Part shown: in pieces, positions 1 through 12,682 of the stretch
How the letters are laid out: the number at the start of each line of letters is the position of its first letter
How positions within the stretch are numbered: the stretch's first letter is position 1
NCBI GenBank assembly: GCA_000507305.1
Contig: DF239227.1
Coordinates: forward strand, 73,760-137,759
Length of the DNA stretch: 64,000 nt
Source: Breviolum minutum Mf 1.05b.01
Lineage: Eukaryota; Sar; Dinophyceae; Suessiales; Symbiodiniaceae
Reading direction: 5' to 3'
Notes under the pieces: model-generated
The model's database searches: none
Told to the model about the DNA's origin: nothing
The model's input: the letters and a program-made list of their open reading frames with translations, nothing else
Translations under genes and position numbers: made by a program

Positions 1-3000
1 CTACAAGCCGTTCATCCGCCTGCATCAATTTGGCCAAGAACCTGTCTAGCTGACTCTGAAACTCTTGCCCTGAGGAAACAACTCCTTCGAGTGACTGAAG
101 CTTGACCCTTCTATAGCGAATTCCCATCCTGCTCTTGTCCGTCGCATTAATTTCCAGCTCCTTACCTTCGAGTGTCTTGTGATTTTGAGGACCCGAATTC
201 ATCTCGGCAGTACGGCTTCTCATCCTTCCTCCTTCCTGGCTTGTCCCAACAGTTTGGCCACCTGAATTGGCCAAAGGATTCGTGCGCGAATTGGATCCAG
301 TTGCTCCGCTTTTATGTAACGTCTGAGATTGCACAGCTTCACCTGCGCGCGGGCCAGCAGTCATTGTGAATTGCTTGTGGCTGGTCAGGCCTTGCTTGGA
401 GGAGACACTGCCTTGTCGCTGTTTGTTTGAGTTTTGCTCCTGTTGTGCGTACAGAAGTTCCCTACTCCTGACTGGGCCATTTCCCATCGTCTCTGCACCT
501 TGCCCAGTCTCTTCATTGGCACCACCAGAGCCATCACGAACTCCTGTACAACCTGGAAGCTCAACCAAGGAGCGCGATACATGTGTCTTTTGTCTCAACG
601 ATTGCTCTTTGCAGTTCTTTGTCTGCTGCTTTAGCTCGGGCTCTGTTGAATTCGGAGCCCCCAGCACAATACCTGGCTGTCGCTCTGGAACTGCCACAGC
701 TGGCAAGATGATGTGCCCCAGCGGCTTGGCTGGGTGGTGCCGCAAGACACGCCCTATTGCTTGAATGATGCTCCTGTAGCTATTCCGAGGCTCCACAAAC
801 ATGCAGGTGTCTGCGTTCGGAATATTAATCCCTTCTCCCAACACCTCCACAGTCACAAGAACATGAACAGGTTTCTGCAGACTTCCCGTAAACTCATGCA
901 TCACCCTCTTCCTCTCTTTCCATCCTGTCTTTGCATTGATGTGCCAAGCGGCCAGCCCCAATTCTTTCAACACCATCTGAAATCGCTTGGCTTCAGCCAC
1001 AGTGTTGCAGTATGCAAGCACATGTCTGAAGCGTCCAGCTTGCTTCAGCAACAAATCTGCCAAGCCCACATATGCATGATGTGCAGTCACTGCCGGCACT
1101 GTGATGTCATAATCGCACAAGACTCCATCTTCAATGGCTTTGCCCATGGTGTACTGAAAATCGATTCCCTTTTCCTCTTCCAATGTAGCAGAAAATTGAA
1201 ACAGTTCCTTTGCCTTCGGGAGTTTCTTTGATAACGGGTGGTGAGCTTCATCCACCAAAATTGTGTTGAACTTCAACTTCTGCAGCAAATGAACGGACTT
1301 GCTGACAGCTATGAATCCTTCGGCATCGAAGTCGATCTTCTCATTGTGCCCGGTTCCAACTTTGCAGAAACCAGGGAAGTCTACAGCAAACTGGTCCAGC
1401 AGAGCGCGCAAGGGGACCGTGATCAAGACCTTGCATCACAACTACTATCACAACTCATGAAGTGAGGCATCCATTCATAATATGATATTGGTGAAACCAC
1501 TATGGCATGACACAAGCCCTACATTGCAGTATGATGTTGAGGGTGATGGTGCTTGCAGGGGCAAATGTGACTTTGATTCAAGAGAAAGCAAGACTTTCTC
1601 CTTCAACTCATATCAAACATGTCAAAATCCGCTCAAATCCGCAAGTGTGCCAACGGTGCAACACTAACAAACTCCACATACTCAGCCGGAGGTAAAACCC
1701 TCCTTGGCATACACAAGCGCCAAGGAACTTTTCCAGACACATTGCCCGCCAACTCCTTCATGACACGCGTCTTCCCAGTTCCGCAAGCCATCTCTATCTT
1801 CCTTGCGCCCTTTGCACAAGCCTCCAAGCAATCCTGCTGGCATTTCCTCAATGGTGGATCCGAAGGAGTGGCATCATCTTGGATGCCTCTGGTGGAAGTG
1901 GCACCACTTGCAACCAGCCTGCCAGAGACAGCTGGTGGCTGTCACATGCTGTCACTCTGGCACAGCTACTCCCAAGAAGTACAGTGAGGGCACTGAACGG
2001 TAAGAAGCGATTTATGAAGCATTGTGAAAATGAAATCATACCAACCTGATCGTCAAAAGATGTCAAGAGTTGAATCCTCTTCTTCTGCTGATCCATCTTT
2101 CTTGACAAATCCACGCCTCTTCATCGTTGTGCGGCGCGCGTAACACCTCTCAACTGAGCATATGATCTCTGCAGCCAAGACCTGGATCTCTTATCCACCA
2201 GCCGCAAACTGCTGGTCACTAGAGTGCAATTTGCAGCCTGGCACCGCAATGGCAAAAACACAAAAAAACCTACTGATGGTTGAATTGTCCGAAGTGCGAT
2301 TTGCACATATGTTCTGGTTTGCTCCAAACTTTCAAGTCTCCGTTAAGTGTACGCATGGGCACATTCCTACATTTCACATATTTTGGATCAATATTCCGAA
2401 TGGCGATGGCAAACGGCATACAGTACACACTCATGACTCATGACGGTAAACCTGGTACTACTAGGTGAATTAACTCCGCAGCATGGGCCACTAGACTATT
2501 GCAGTGCCATTCCAAGGGGCCTTGTAGATCCAACGTGCCACACGAATGAAACGTTTCATTTCTTGGTAGGGCAAGGTGGTGTTGCTGCAGCGGACAGCCA
2601 GGCGGCCATCCAAGCTCAGCAAGTCAACGCCTGCCACGCTTCGAACATCAAGGACAACACCAGGTTTCCAGGCATGGAAGGCGAGAGTCAAACTGCAAAT
2701 CTGAAGTTAGAATATCATATAGCTTAGACCTAAAAGTTCTATTAGTATAATTCAATTGTAATAGTAGATATGTTGGTCGTAAATGATATAACTATAACTT
2801 ATAACTTATAAGTAATCCAATATGGATTAATATGGTAAACCAAAAACCAAAGCTTTTTTAAAACATTTTAAAGGCAATCATACAAGTTTTCCCGAAAACA
2901 CACGGCCTGGATGCCTTCTGCTGATGTTCTGTCGCTCCAGGAACCAGGGAGGCAGCTCCTTTAGACAGCGAGGCTGTTGATGGACAAATTCCTGCATCAC

Positions 3001-3934
3001 CTGAGATGTACCAAACCCTGTAAGTATATGTACAGTAGGATCGCCAATACCTATCATCAAAAGGAACCAAGCTAGGAATTTCTGGCAGCTGTTTTTCTTG
3101 CATTTGATTGCTTGAAGCTCAACATCTTACCGTCTTACTCACCTTCAGAAACTTCGGTGCCGCTCCTGTAAAGGCACAACGTTCAGCTCCAGCACCGTGG
3201 CCCACGTCAGCCGCCCTTGATCGTTGAGATGCGGCCAGGTCAGGGCTTCGTGCGCCAAGTTCCTCAGGCGTTCCATGAAGGCAGCGTCACGTTCATCCAA
3301 ACCTGGGAGGCCAGGCAGTGGGAGGCCCCATACAGCAGCATGGTGAAGGGAAGGTCAACAAGGGCACTAAGACTTGATACTTGTATAGCACCACAATGTA
3401 CATCACTGTACTACATGAGTTCCAAACACTTTAGTTTTGCATATCGCATAGCCGCCGGTGCCACAGCTCACACTGCATGAGTGAAGAGCAATTTGCAGTC
3501 TTGAAACCAACTGATCCGGAAGAACCTTCAATGCAAGACCTCCGGAGTCTGCAATGCCGTGTCCTGATGACAGTGAACACAATTAGGAAAGGAGTGGGAA
3601 CAGTGGAGCGCATCTGTACCTAGTGTTGGAGCTGCCTCTGAGTTTCGTGATATTGAAAGATGCACGAAACACAGCCAACAAGTCATGGAACCTGAAGCTT
3701 CCCTCCTTCACACTCTTCACATAAAATGACTGACTGGCTTCACACAAAAATCCTAACACGAAAACAAAGCTGCAAAAGAGTCCTTTCAGAACTGCGCCAC
3801 GAAGTTGCAAAGGCTACCCTTTCATGCAACATGGAACCAGCAGCAGCAACGGCCACAATCATCCAAAACACAGGCCGCTTGGAACTGGCAACCCCATCCC
3901 GATTGACGTTGCCCCTCTTCTTGCAATGCCGCAT
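1..3934 (-). CDS. DEAH-box SF2 helicase, array copy A (3' end outside window; probably damaged)
   Basis: An ATP-dependent nucleic-acid helicase is predicted from the last exon (1429 down to 1). It shows DEAH, SAT, the motif V block VEVLGEGINIPNAD and motif VI QAIGRVLRHH, and is open to the window edge. Upstream exons, modelled from paralogues, are exon 7 with Walker A ACGTGKT (1918-1729), exon 6 (2237-2117), exon 5 (about 2696-2521), exon 4 (about 3000-2880), exon 3 (3302-3143), exon 2 (about 3570-3490) and exon 1 with the start Met at 3934. Two lesions are visible. Exon 3 ends with TGA where other copies have TGG. Exon 6 has five extra bases (GCCGC near 2130) relative to copy B. If the exon model is right this copy is a pseudogene with an intact helicase core. 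Its 5' intron supplies the empty site for the copia insertion in copy B. Confidence 0.75.
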
Positions 3935-4485
3935 CGTGAGAATCTCATAAATCGAAATGCCATGAAAGTCGGCACATTCTCAAAACGAATGTCACCCCCT
4001 TCTGAATTGAGCCCAACAGTTCTTCATGTAGGAGGAAGCTGTGAATTACACGGTGCTGCTGGTTTGTAAAATTTCAAACTCTATGACACACTAAATTGCA
4101 ATAAGATTCAAAAGCGGAAACGGTGTCTCTTGATGCAGGATGATACAGTTACTTTCATTTGTGCAATCAATGCGAAATGAATGAGCCCACGTCACACTAG
4201 TGCAACTTACGGATACTTGTACCGGTACAAGTAATTGTCCACTCCATGCTTTGTCTGAGACAATAATTCATCGGTCTGCGCGACATGGAAGTCAAGGGTG
4301 AAACTGCTGCAGTGCAGTCCTAGGTTCGTCTTGGAGAGAGTTGGAAAACTATGGATGCGCGGTGCATCTGAAAGGACCTGGCACCTAGCTCCAGTTGGAC
4401 AGGTTCTTCCCCGGCGGTTCATCTACATTTGCTAGGGATGCTTTGGCAAGTTTAGATTGCTCCAATGACTCCAATGTGATTCAAA

Positions 4486-7400
4486 TCACTTGACGTTTTC
4501 TTTGTCATCGCCCATATTCAGTGAATTGGACTCTGCAATCGCAACAGCTTCAGAGAGAAGTGGGTGAGCATCCCGCAAAGCTGCCACAAATCTCTCTGGC
4601 AAGCGGCCCATCCAAATTCCAGATCTTTGAACCCACAGCCAGCGGTATAAACTACTTTCGCATTTTGACGTTCTATGTTGCGATGGAAGTCGTCCATGCT
4701 GATAAAGAAAGGTACTGAGCTCTTCCAACTTCCTGGACCAAAGCATCTCCGAGATCTTCACTGGATGACGGTCGAACTGAAACATTTGTTTCACCAAAGG
4801 ATGCATAGCCTTCAACGCGTTGATTTCCTTGGCTCTTGATCGAGGTAAACCGAGGCGCAAGTTCCACAGCCAATCGCCAAGCCTCCGGGTGCGTGAGTTG
4901 GGGGAACGGCGATGGGGAAGCTGGTTGTGCTTTTGCACATACTTCTCCAGGTCCTGAAACCTTTGCTTAAAAATGGCTTCAGGACCCCCAGCCAACCACT
5001 TCTCTACACGTTGCTGAACCAAAGCAATTGGTGCCGACTGCAGCCTTTGCAACTTGTGAGCAGGCAGCCGTCCCAACTTCAAGCTGTCGTGTTGATTCGA
5101 CCACCAAGTGCCCAGGCGTGCCTCAAGACTATCCGTGCTCCCCTTATTTGGGAGTCTCTGGTGCTTGCGCGCGAACTCCTCCAAACTTTCAAACCGCACT
5201 TCCCATGGATCCGTTTGCCTCAAAAGTGCAGTAAGCCTCCCATAAATGGCACTGGTCGCTGCGTCCATCCCAACTTCCCCCGCAGCCCCGATTCTGCAAT
5301 CAACCACTTGGATCCTGTGCCCTGCAATGCTTCCTATGAGCCGTTCATCCGCCTGCATCAGTTTGGCCAAGAACCTATCCAGCTGGCTCTGATACTCTTG
5401 CCCTGAGGAACCAACTCCTTCGAGTGACTGAAGCTTGACCCTTCTATTATCATAGCGAATTCCCATCTTGTTCCCGCCCCTCACATTCGTTTCCAGCTCC
5501 AGCTCCTTACCTTTGAGTGTCTTGCGATTTTGAGGACCCGAGTTTATCTCAGCATATCTCAGCATTCCATGTGCTGATCCAGTTTGGCGACCCAAAGCGG
5601 CTAAAGACTCTGCCGGTGAAATGGATTCAACTGCTCGGCTTTCCGGCGCCCTCTGAGATTGCACAGCGGCACCTGCGGGCGAACCAGCAGTCATTGGGCC
5701 TTGCTTACGCTTAGTCCAGCCTTGCTTGGACCAGACATTGCCTCGCCGCTGATTATTTGAGGTTTGATGTTCCTGTGGTGCGTGCAGAAGTTCCCTCCTG
5801 ACCGGGCCATTGACCATCGTCTCTGCACCTTGCCCAGCCCTCTCCTTGTTGGCAGCATTAGACTTGTCACAGGCTCCTCTGCTCTGTGGTGTTCTGACAT
5901 CCTTTCCTGCTTCGAAATGTTCAAGCAATGAAACGTTGGTGTTGTGCCCTTGGCCAGCGAGGCGGCCTGCAAGCTCGGTCACGGACGCCTTTTGGCTCAA
6001 CGATTGCTCCTTGCAGTTCTCTGTCTGCTGCTTTGACTCTTCTGAACTCACAGGAACCGGGACGTGATCTGGCCCTCCCTTTGGAACTGCAACAGCTGGT
6101 AATATGATGTGCCCCAGCGGCTTGGCTGAGTGGTGCCGCAAGATACGCCCTATTGCTTGAATGATGCTCCTGTAGCTGTTCCGAGGCTCCACAAACATAC
6201 AGGTGTCTGCGTTCGGGATGTTGATGCCTTCTCCCAATACCTCCACCGTGACAAGTACATGAACTGGTTTCTTCAGAACTCCTGTGAACTCATCCATCAC
6301 CCTCTTCCTCTCTTTCCATCCTGTCTTTGCGTTGATGTGCCAAGCGGCCAGACCCAATTCACTCAGCACCATCTGAAACCGCTTGGCTTCAGCCACAGAG
6401 TTGCAATATGCAAGCACACGCCTGAAGCGTCCAGCTTGCTTCAGCAGCAAGTCTGCCAAGCACACATATGCATGATGAGCAGTCACGGCCGGCACTGTGA
6501 TGTCATAATCACACAAAACTCCATCTTCAATGGCCTTTCCCATTGTGTACTGAAAATCGATCCCCTCGTCTTGCTCCAGTGTCGCAGAAAATTGAAATAG
6601 TTCCTTCCTCTTTGGCAGTTTGGGTGGCAAGGGATGGTGAGCTTCATCCACAAAGATTGTATGGAATTTCAACTTCTGCAGCAAATGAACAGACTGCGTG
6701 ACGGCTATGAACCCATTTGCACCGAAGTCTATCTTCTCATTGTGACCGGTACCCACTTTGCAGAAGCCAGGGAAGTCTGGTGCAAACTGGTCCAGCAGAG
6801 CGCGCAAAGGCACTGTGATCAAGACCTTGCACCAGCACAACTCAAGTGAGGCATCCATTGATGACATGATATTGGTGGAACCACCAGCGGCAGGTGTGAC
6901 TTTGATTCAAGAGAAAGCAAGACTTTCTCCATCAAGTCATGTCGAACATGTCCAAATCAACTCAAATCCACAAATGTGTCAACAGTCCAACACCAACAAA
7001 AAAATTATAAAAAAAATCCATGAAACAAAGGCAAAACCCTCCTTGACACACACAAGCACCAAGAAACTCTTCCGGACACATTGCCGACCAACTCCTTCAT
7101 GACACGAGTCTTCCCAGTTCCGCAAGCCATCTCTATCTTCCTGGCGCCCTTTGCACAAGCCTCCAAGCAATCCTGCTGGCATTTCCTCAATGGTGGATCT
7201 GAAGGAGTGGCATCATCTTGGATGCCAGTGCTGGAAGCGGCACCACTTGCAACCAGCCTGCCAGAGACAGCTGGTGGCTGTCACATGCTGTCACTCTGTC
7301 ACAGCTACTCACAATAACAAGTACAATGAGGGCACTGAACGGTAAGAAGCTATTTATGAAAAGATGTCAAAAGTTGAATCCTTGACCGCTACTGATCACT

Positions 7401-8568
7401 GATCTATCTTTCTGTTCTTGACGAGTCCTCGCCTCTTCATAGTTGTGCGCGTGACACCTCTCAGCTGAGCAGAGTATCTCTGCAGCCAAGACCTGGATCT
7501 CTCATCCACCAGCCGCAGACTGCTCGTCACTAGAGTGCAATTTGCAGCCTAGCGACACAATGGCAAACACACCAAAAAAAGCCTCCTAGTGGCTGAATCT
7601 GTCTCTAAAGATCTGAAAAAGTGTGAGATGCAAATATGATCGGATCTGTTCTAGAATCAAAACTCTGAAATGAGTGTACGCAAACCTAAACCTACCAAAT
7701 TCAACATCAATATTAGAATTGAAAGGGCAAACAGCCTCCACATGCAGTACACCCAGGATGCTTATGTGAATTGACTCTGCATGGGCCATTAGACTGTTGT
7801 AGTGTCATTTGAAGCGTCGGCCTTGTAAATCCAACGTGCCACACGAATGAAGCGTTTCACTTCTTCGTACGGCAAGGTGGTGTTGCTGCAGCGAACTGCC
7901 AGGCGGCCATCCAAGCTCAGCAAGTCAACGCCTACCAAGCTTCGAACTTCAAGGACAGTACCAGATATCCAGGCATCGAAGACGAGGGTCGAACTTCAAA
8001 TCATACAGATCTAATATGTTGCTGAGATTCAAAAACCAAAACTTTTAAACCAAACCAACAAATTTCCCAAAAACCCATGGCCTGGATGCCTTCTGCTGAT
8101 GTTACGTCGCTCCAGGAACCAAGGAGGCAGCTCCTTTGGATAGGGATACTGTTGATGGACAAAATCCTGTACCACCTTGGACGTACCAAACCCTGTAAAT
8201 ATGTACTTAGATCACCAATATCTATCATCAACAGTAACCAAAGCTAGGAAATTTCACTCGTTGATCTGGCATCTGATCATTTTTACATTTGATTGCTTGA
8301 ACCTCAACATCTTACGGTCTTACCCACCTCCAGAAACTCGGGTTCAGCTCCTGCAACGGCACAACATCCAGCTCCAGCACCGTAGCCCACATCAAACGCT
8401 GCTGACCATTGAGATGCGGCCATCTCAGCGCTTCGTGTGCCAAGTTCCTCAAGCGTTCCATGAAGGCAGCGTCACGTTCATCCAAACCTGGGAGGCCAGG
8501 CAGTGGGAGGCCCCATACAGCAGCATGGTGAAGGGAAGGTCAACAAGGGCACTAAGACTTGATACTTG
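4486..8568 (-). CDS. DEAH-box SF2 helicase, array copy B, main part (exons 3-8)
   Basis: This is the best preserved copy. Exon 8 (6825-4486) encodes the helicase core. Numbered from the in-frame Met at 6867, DEAH is at residues 74-77, SAT at 94-96, motif V at 208-221 and motif VI QAIGRILRHH at 237-246. A Ser/Gln/Gly-rich linker covers about 250-540, and three helicase-associated repeats fill about 563-770; each has an aromatic/Leu pattern, an H-x-R/Q-LP turn and a WL/WW box. Exon 7 (about 7260-7068) holds Walker A ACGTGKT; exons 6, 5, 4 and 3 lie near 7556-7436, 7985-7826, 8190-8090 and 8486-8340. HA repeats are known from bacterial, viral and algal SF2 helicases and are thought to bind DNA. 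No stop or frameshift was found in the exons checked. The first exons lie beyond a retrotransposon, at 15338-15870. Confidence 0.85.
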
Positions 8569-8675
8569 TGTTGATTCCAGCTCTCTGTCATGTGATCCCC
8601 TGATCTCCGCAGCGGACCCTTGGCGCAAGAAAAGGAACCGTGCTGTCGCCCGAGGCCGGGCTATCGCAATCGTCA
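8569..8675 (+). repeat. candidate 5' LTR (about 107 bp)
   Basis: It starts TGTTGATT at the exact point where the paralogous empty site is interrupted and ends AATCGTCA one base before the primer-binding site. The ends are imperfect inverted repeats (TGTTGATT against TGACGATT). It is short for a copia LTR. The 3' partner is not visible before the N at 15337, so the right limit is inferred from the primer-binding site. Confidence 0.5.
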
Positions 8676-8676
8676 T

Positions 8677-8689
8677 TGGTAGCGGAGCC
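8677..8689 (+). promoter_or_regulatory. candidate tRNA primer-binding site
   Basis: The sequence TGGTAGCGGAGCC resembles the complement of the initiator methionine tRNA 3' end (TGGTAGCAGAG type), the usual primer of Ty1/copia reverse transcription. It follows the candidate LTR end by one base. One mismatch to the animal-type consensus is present, and the tRNA of this organism was not available for comparison. Confidence 0.45.
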
Positions 8690-8732
8690 CGGCCCGGGGC
8701 TCCTTTTGATCAAGGTTGATCATCTTTTCGCT

Positions 8733-11700
8733 ATGGGCGATGAGAAGGGCTTCAAGCGCTTTAGTGGCGAGGGCGACGACAGTGGCAAGGCTTTGAAGAG
8801 ATGGAGACAGTGGTGCCTTGCCAAGATGGCAACTGTCAAAGACCTCAATGCTAAGCAGCGAGGCCCCTGGGTCTACACGTTGCTGGATGGAGCTGCCTGG
8901 GAGGCAGTGGAACATCTGACTTTAGAAGATCTTTCAGCTGAAGACGGAGAAAAACGGCTGTGGAAGATCTTGGGTGGGCGCTTTCCTGAGAAAGAGGCTC
9001 ACGACTTGATGGGAGAAGCTCTTGGAGAAGTGTTCGGGCTAGCAGCTCGAGACCAAGAATCGTCCAAGGATTGGGTGTCAGAGACACTTTCGACAAGTGC
9101 CGGAGAAGAGCTTCGGTGGATTTTCCACCAGGGGCACAGGGCTGGATTTGCCTGAACTGTGCGGGCTTCACTGAGGAGCAGAAGGCTATCATCAAGGCCA
9201 AGACCCAGGGTTCATTGACCTATGAAGATGTCTCAGCTGCAATTCGGTCGTGCTTCCCCTCCTACAAGGCGAGTGGTGCCAAGGCTAGGAAGCCTATCGG
9301 TGCCCTGATGGTTAGCGCTGATGGCCCCACCTTTGAGGATGAAGAGCCCAACGCTGATGGTGGCTTCGAGGATGTCGAGGCCTTCCTGGCGGATCACAAT
9401 GTCTTCACAGAATGTGGAGATCGATGAAGATGAAGCTGCTGAAGCTTTGGCTGTCACTTGGAAGGAACGCCGACAACAGATCAATCAACATCATCGTGCC
9501 CGTCGCTTCAACTCGTCGGCTCAGAGCTCAAGATCCTTCCGAATCGAGGTCGAAGAGCTGAAGAAAAGAACAAGATGTAGAAAGTGCAACAAAGTAGGAC
9601 ACTGGGCCAGAGAGTGTCCAATGAAAAATACTTCCTCGGCTTCTACCACTGGACGTGGAGAGGCTGATGCCAGCTCTCATGTGGCTGGTGCTGCTGTGGT
9701 CGAGATTGAAGAGACCTTCGTTGGTGCCTGCGAGAATGTGGAGCTCAAGGTCCCGGAGGAGGTCATGGACAATGAGGTACTTGCCTCTGGCCTGATTTCG
9801 TCTCCAGGCTATGGCATCATCGACTCAGGTTGTGGTAAGACCCTCATCGGCATGGACACCCTCAAGGAGATGATCCCCCTTTTGGAAGCTCGATGTCCTG
9901 AAGCCGTCACCTTTCAGCCTGAGAAGAACACCTTCCGTTTTGGGAATGGAGCTGTGGAACACTCTGAGCAAACTGTCAAGCTTAGGGTTGGAATTGCTGG
10001 TGAGCTCGGCTCTATCCGGGCTGCGGTGATCCAAGGACAAGCACCGTTGCTGCTGGGCAGACCCACCTTGGAGAAGTTGAACCTCCAGCTGGACTTTGCG
10101 AACAAGAAGGTCTTTCTCCTCAACAAGAAGGATCCAGTCCCAATGGTGTGCAACAGCGCAGGCCAACTCCTGCTTGGACTCACTGACTTTCCACCGTTCG
10201 TGAAAGTATCCCCGCAGGACACCATGTCAGCACCAAGTGTTTCCACGTTTTGTGATGTAGGATCATCTCTTTCCAAAAGAGAGTGTCGTTGTCTACTAGC
10301 CCAAGTAAAACATGCTAGTCAAGGAATTGAATCCAACTACTTGGTTGCCGAATTGTTTTCACCCCCAAGATTTACTTTAGAAGCTGAGAAGAGAGGTGAT
10401 AAGGGTTTGGCTTTTGACCTAAGTAACGGTTTTGATCTCCTGAATCCCAAGACTCAGAAAACCGTTGATAGCATCTTAGAAGAAGCAAAACCCAGTCTCT
10501 TAGTTGTGTGTCCCACCTGTACTCATGAGGGTGGCTGGGAGAACTACAATCGCCTGTTCAGGAGTCCTCTCGAGACTGCCCGTCTGATTCATCAGAGCCG
10601 TCAGAAGGTGAAATTCTGTGTGAATCAAATCCACAAGCAAATCAAACGGGGTGGTGATTTCGTTTTTGAGCATCCCTGGGGTTCAAGGGTTTGGAAGTCA
10701 AAAGAAACCGATAATCTTAGGAGAAAGTTCGGAGTTTTCAGGGTTGATATGTGTGCGTATAACTTGACATGCCCTGATACCAAACTTCCAATCCAAAAGG
10801 CCACTGGACTTATGGCATCCCGTAAGGAAGTTGCATCACATATGCTTCGTTGTCCAGGTTGTGAAAAACACCGATCCGTAGAAGGGAAGCTCAAAGATGG
10901 AACTTCTGTCAGCACTTTCGTTGCACAGTACACCCCTGAGTTTGTGAAAGGAGTGTTGGATTCATTTGCCAAAGCCGGCATGAGAACCGAAGAAGAATTT
11001 CAACAAGTCAACCTTTGTGAGTTGGATGTAGAATGCCTGGCCGCAGATGAACATGTCGTAGCAGCCGAAGAATCCCCAGAAGTTGCACCTCCTGTGAATG
11101 AAAAGATCCGCAGTGCCCTTGTCAAACTTCACAAAAATCTTGGTCATCCATCACAAGCTGATATGTTGAGGGTTTTGAAACATAGTGGTGCTTCTGATGA
11201 GGCTATTCGTGCCGCACATAATCTCGAATGCTCCGTATGTGCCCAACATAAGCAGCCAGCTAGTGCACTCCCAGCCAAAGTGACTCGTAGGCTTGAGTTT
11301 AATGAGATAGTGAGTTTAGATGTCAAATATCTTCCAGGCTGGAAGACTAATCAGCGGGTTCCCTGTGTTAACATTGTGGATCATGGCACATCCATGCAAG
11401 TGATGGCGCCAATCTTCACTCGTGAAACTGGTGAATTGCTGAAAGGGGTTTTTCGTGATTCGTGGTTGACCTGGGCAGGTCCCCCGGTTCATTTGATTAC
11501 TGACCCTTCGAAACCAAACTTAAGCCAAGAACTTCAACAGTTTTGTGAAAACCATGGTATCAACATGAGTCACATAGCAGCTGATGCACACTGGCAATTG
11601 GGTAAAACGGAAAGGCATGGACACTGGTTCGAACAGATTCTGGAAAGGATCATGGATGAAGTTCGTCCACAGTCAGCCGAAGAGTTCGTAGACTGCGTAA

Positions 11701-12681
11701 CCCAAGCTCAGGTTGCCAAGAATTCACTCATCTCAGTTTCTGGTGCAAGTCCTTATCAACTGATCTTCGGAAAGAACCCTAGAGTACCTCAAGACTTGTT
11801 GCAAGAAGAGCCGCATCTAGTAGCATCTGAAGCTGTGATGATCGATTCCGTGTTTGAACGATCTCAACGGATTCGTTCAGCCGCCAGAAAGGCAGTGCTG
11901 GAAGCTCAGGATGATCGAGCTCTCAGACAAGCTCTCAGAGCTAGGCCTCGACCTCATCGTGAGTTCCAATCTGGTGATTGGGTATACTACTGGCGTAGTC
12001 AAAAGTGGGTTGAAGGAACCCTGATTCGTGGAGGCCGATGGCACGGAGCAGCCCTCATCCTGGGTAAGATAGGTAGAAATTTCGTTGTAGCCCATCGTAG
12101 ATCGATTCTTCGATGTGCCCCGGAACAGCTAAGACCTGCTTCGTCCGAGGAGAGAGCTACTTTTCCAGAAAGTGAGTTGTTAGGAATTCGTACCCTTCTG
12201 GAGAAAGGTCAATTTCCCAAAAGCCAATTTGTTGATATCACTCAAGATAGCTGTCCTCCTGAACCCGACTCCGTGGTTTCAGCACTTCAAGAAGGAACTA
12301 CTGCCAGAGCTCTCACCGCAGCCGAAGTCTTGGATCGTGATCGATCAGCTGAGGTTGTGCCGGCTCCTTTAGATGAAGAAACTGGACCAAGGGAACCTCC
12401 TAAGGAAAATAGAGGTGATAACCATGATTCTGATCAAGTCCGTGTTGAACCCGAATCATCATCATCTGTCGTTTATGGACCTTATGGACCAGTTAGGCAC
12501 AGGCATCGGGTCAAGTCACCACCTGAACCCATCCTGATTCGTCACCCTGAAGGTCATTTCGATGATTTCGCTGAAATGATGCAAGAAGTTGTTCCACGGT
12601 TGTTGAATGACACTTTGGTTGAACCATCACCTGACGTACCAATTGAGGATTCCACTAGTCCCAGAGGAACTAGCAGTAAAA
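8733..12681 (+). CDS. copia gag-pol polyprotein, first part: gag, protease, MTase-like domain, integrase
   Basis: Translation likely starts at the ATG at 8733 (MGDEKGFKRFSG). The frame changes near 9065 and returns near 9410, so gag is split over two frames. From about 9410 one frame runs on. A CX2CX4HX4C zinc knuckle (CRKCNKVGHWAREC) lies at 9576-9617 and the protease motif IIDSG near 9815. An extra domain follows at about 10330-10990. The integrase has an HHCC finger (11127-11252), then a catalytic core with Asp in LDVKYLPGW, Asp in LITDPSKP and Glu in GKTERHGHW. The reading stops being natural at the N at 12682, after which the sequence repeats itself. The product would form virus-like particles and integrate element cDNA. 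Gag frame changes could be decay or sequencing error. Confidence 0.9.
10330..10990 (+). other. methyltransferase-like extra domain in the copia polyprotein
   Basis: Between protease and integrase lies about 200 residues that standard copia polyproteins lack. It shows LAFDLSNGFDLLNP, then LLVVCPTCTHEGGW, then GGDFVFEHPWGSRVW, spaced like the nucleotide-binding, catalytic Pro-Cys and FEHP/ENV-type motifs of a Rossmann-fold cytosine methyltransferase. A Cys pair (HMLRCPGCEKH) follows. This is motif resemblance only: the Pro-Cys-Gln catalytic signature of active C5 enzymes is not intact (CPTCT), so enzymatic activity is doubtful. Methyltransferases captured by dinoflagellate retrotransposons have been reported, which makes the reading plausible. 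Confidence 0.5.
12159..12681 (+). repeat. first copy of a 523-bp duplicated segment at an assembly join
   Basis: Bases 12159-12681 reappear at 12683-13205, directly after a single N at 12682, with one difference noticed (aatgac against aataac, Asp to Asn). A one-base N followed by a repeat of the preceding half kilobase is what an unmerged contig overlap looks like, so the duplication is probably not biological. Confidence 0.85.
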
Positions 12682-12682
12682 N
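12682..12682. other. assembly join (single N) inside the copia polyprotein
   Basis: A lone N separates two copies of the same 523 bp. It marks a scaffold join, and the coding frame changes across it only because the overlap was not collapsed. Confidence 0.9.

Noticed and set aside
5985-6000. ttttggctcaa, matching the 3' end of the dinoflagellate spliced leader, in the exon 8 linker of most copies; and a weaker tttcggctcaa upstream of exon 1
   Set aside because: The first lies in frame in coding sequence (EQSLSQK) far from any 5' end. The second matches only the last bases and varies between copies, so a relic leader cannot be claimed.
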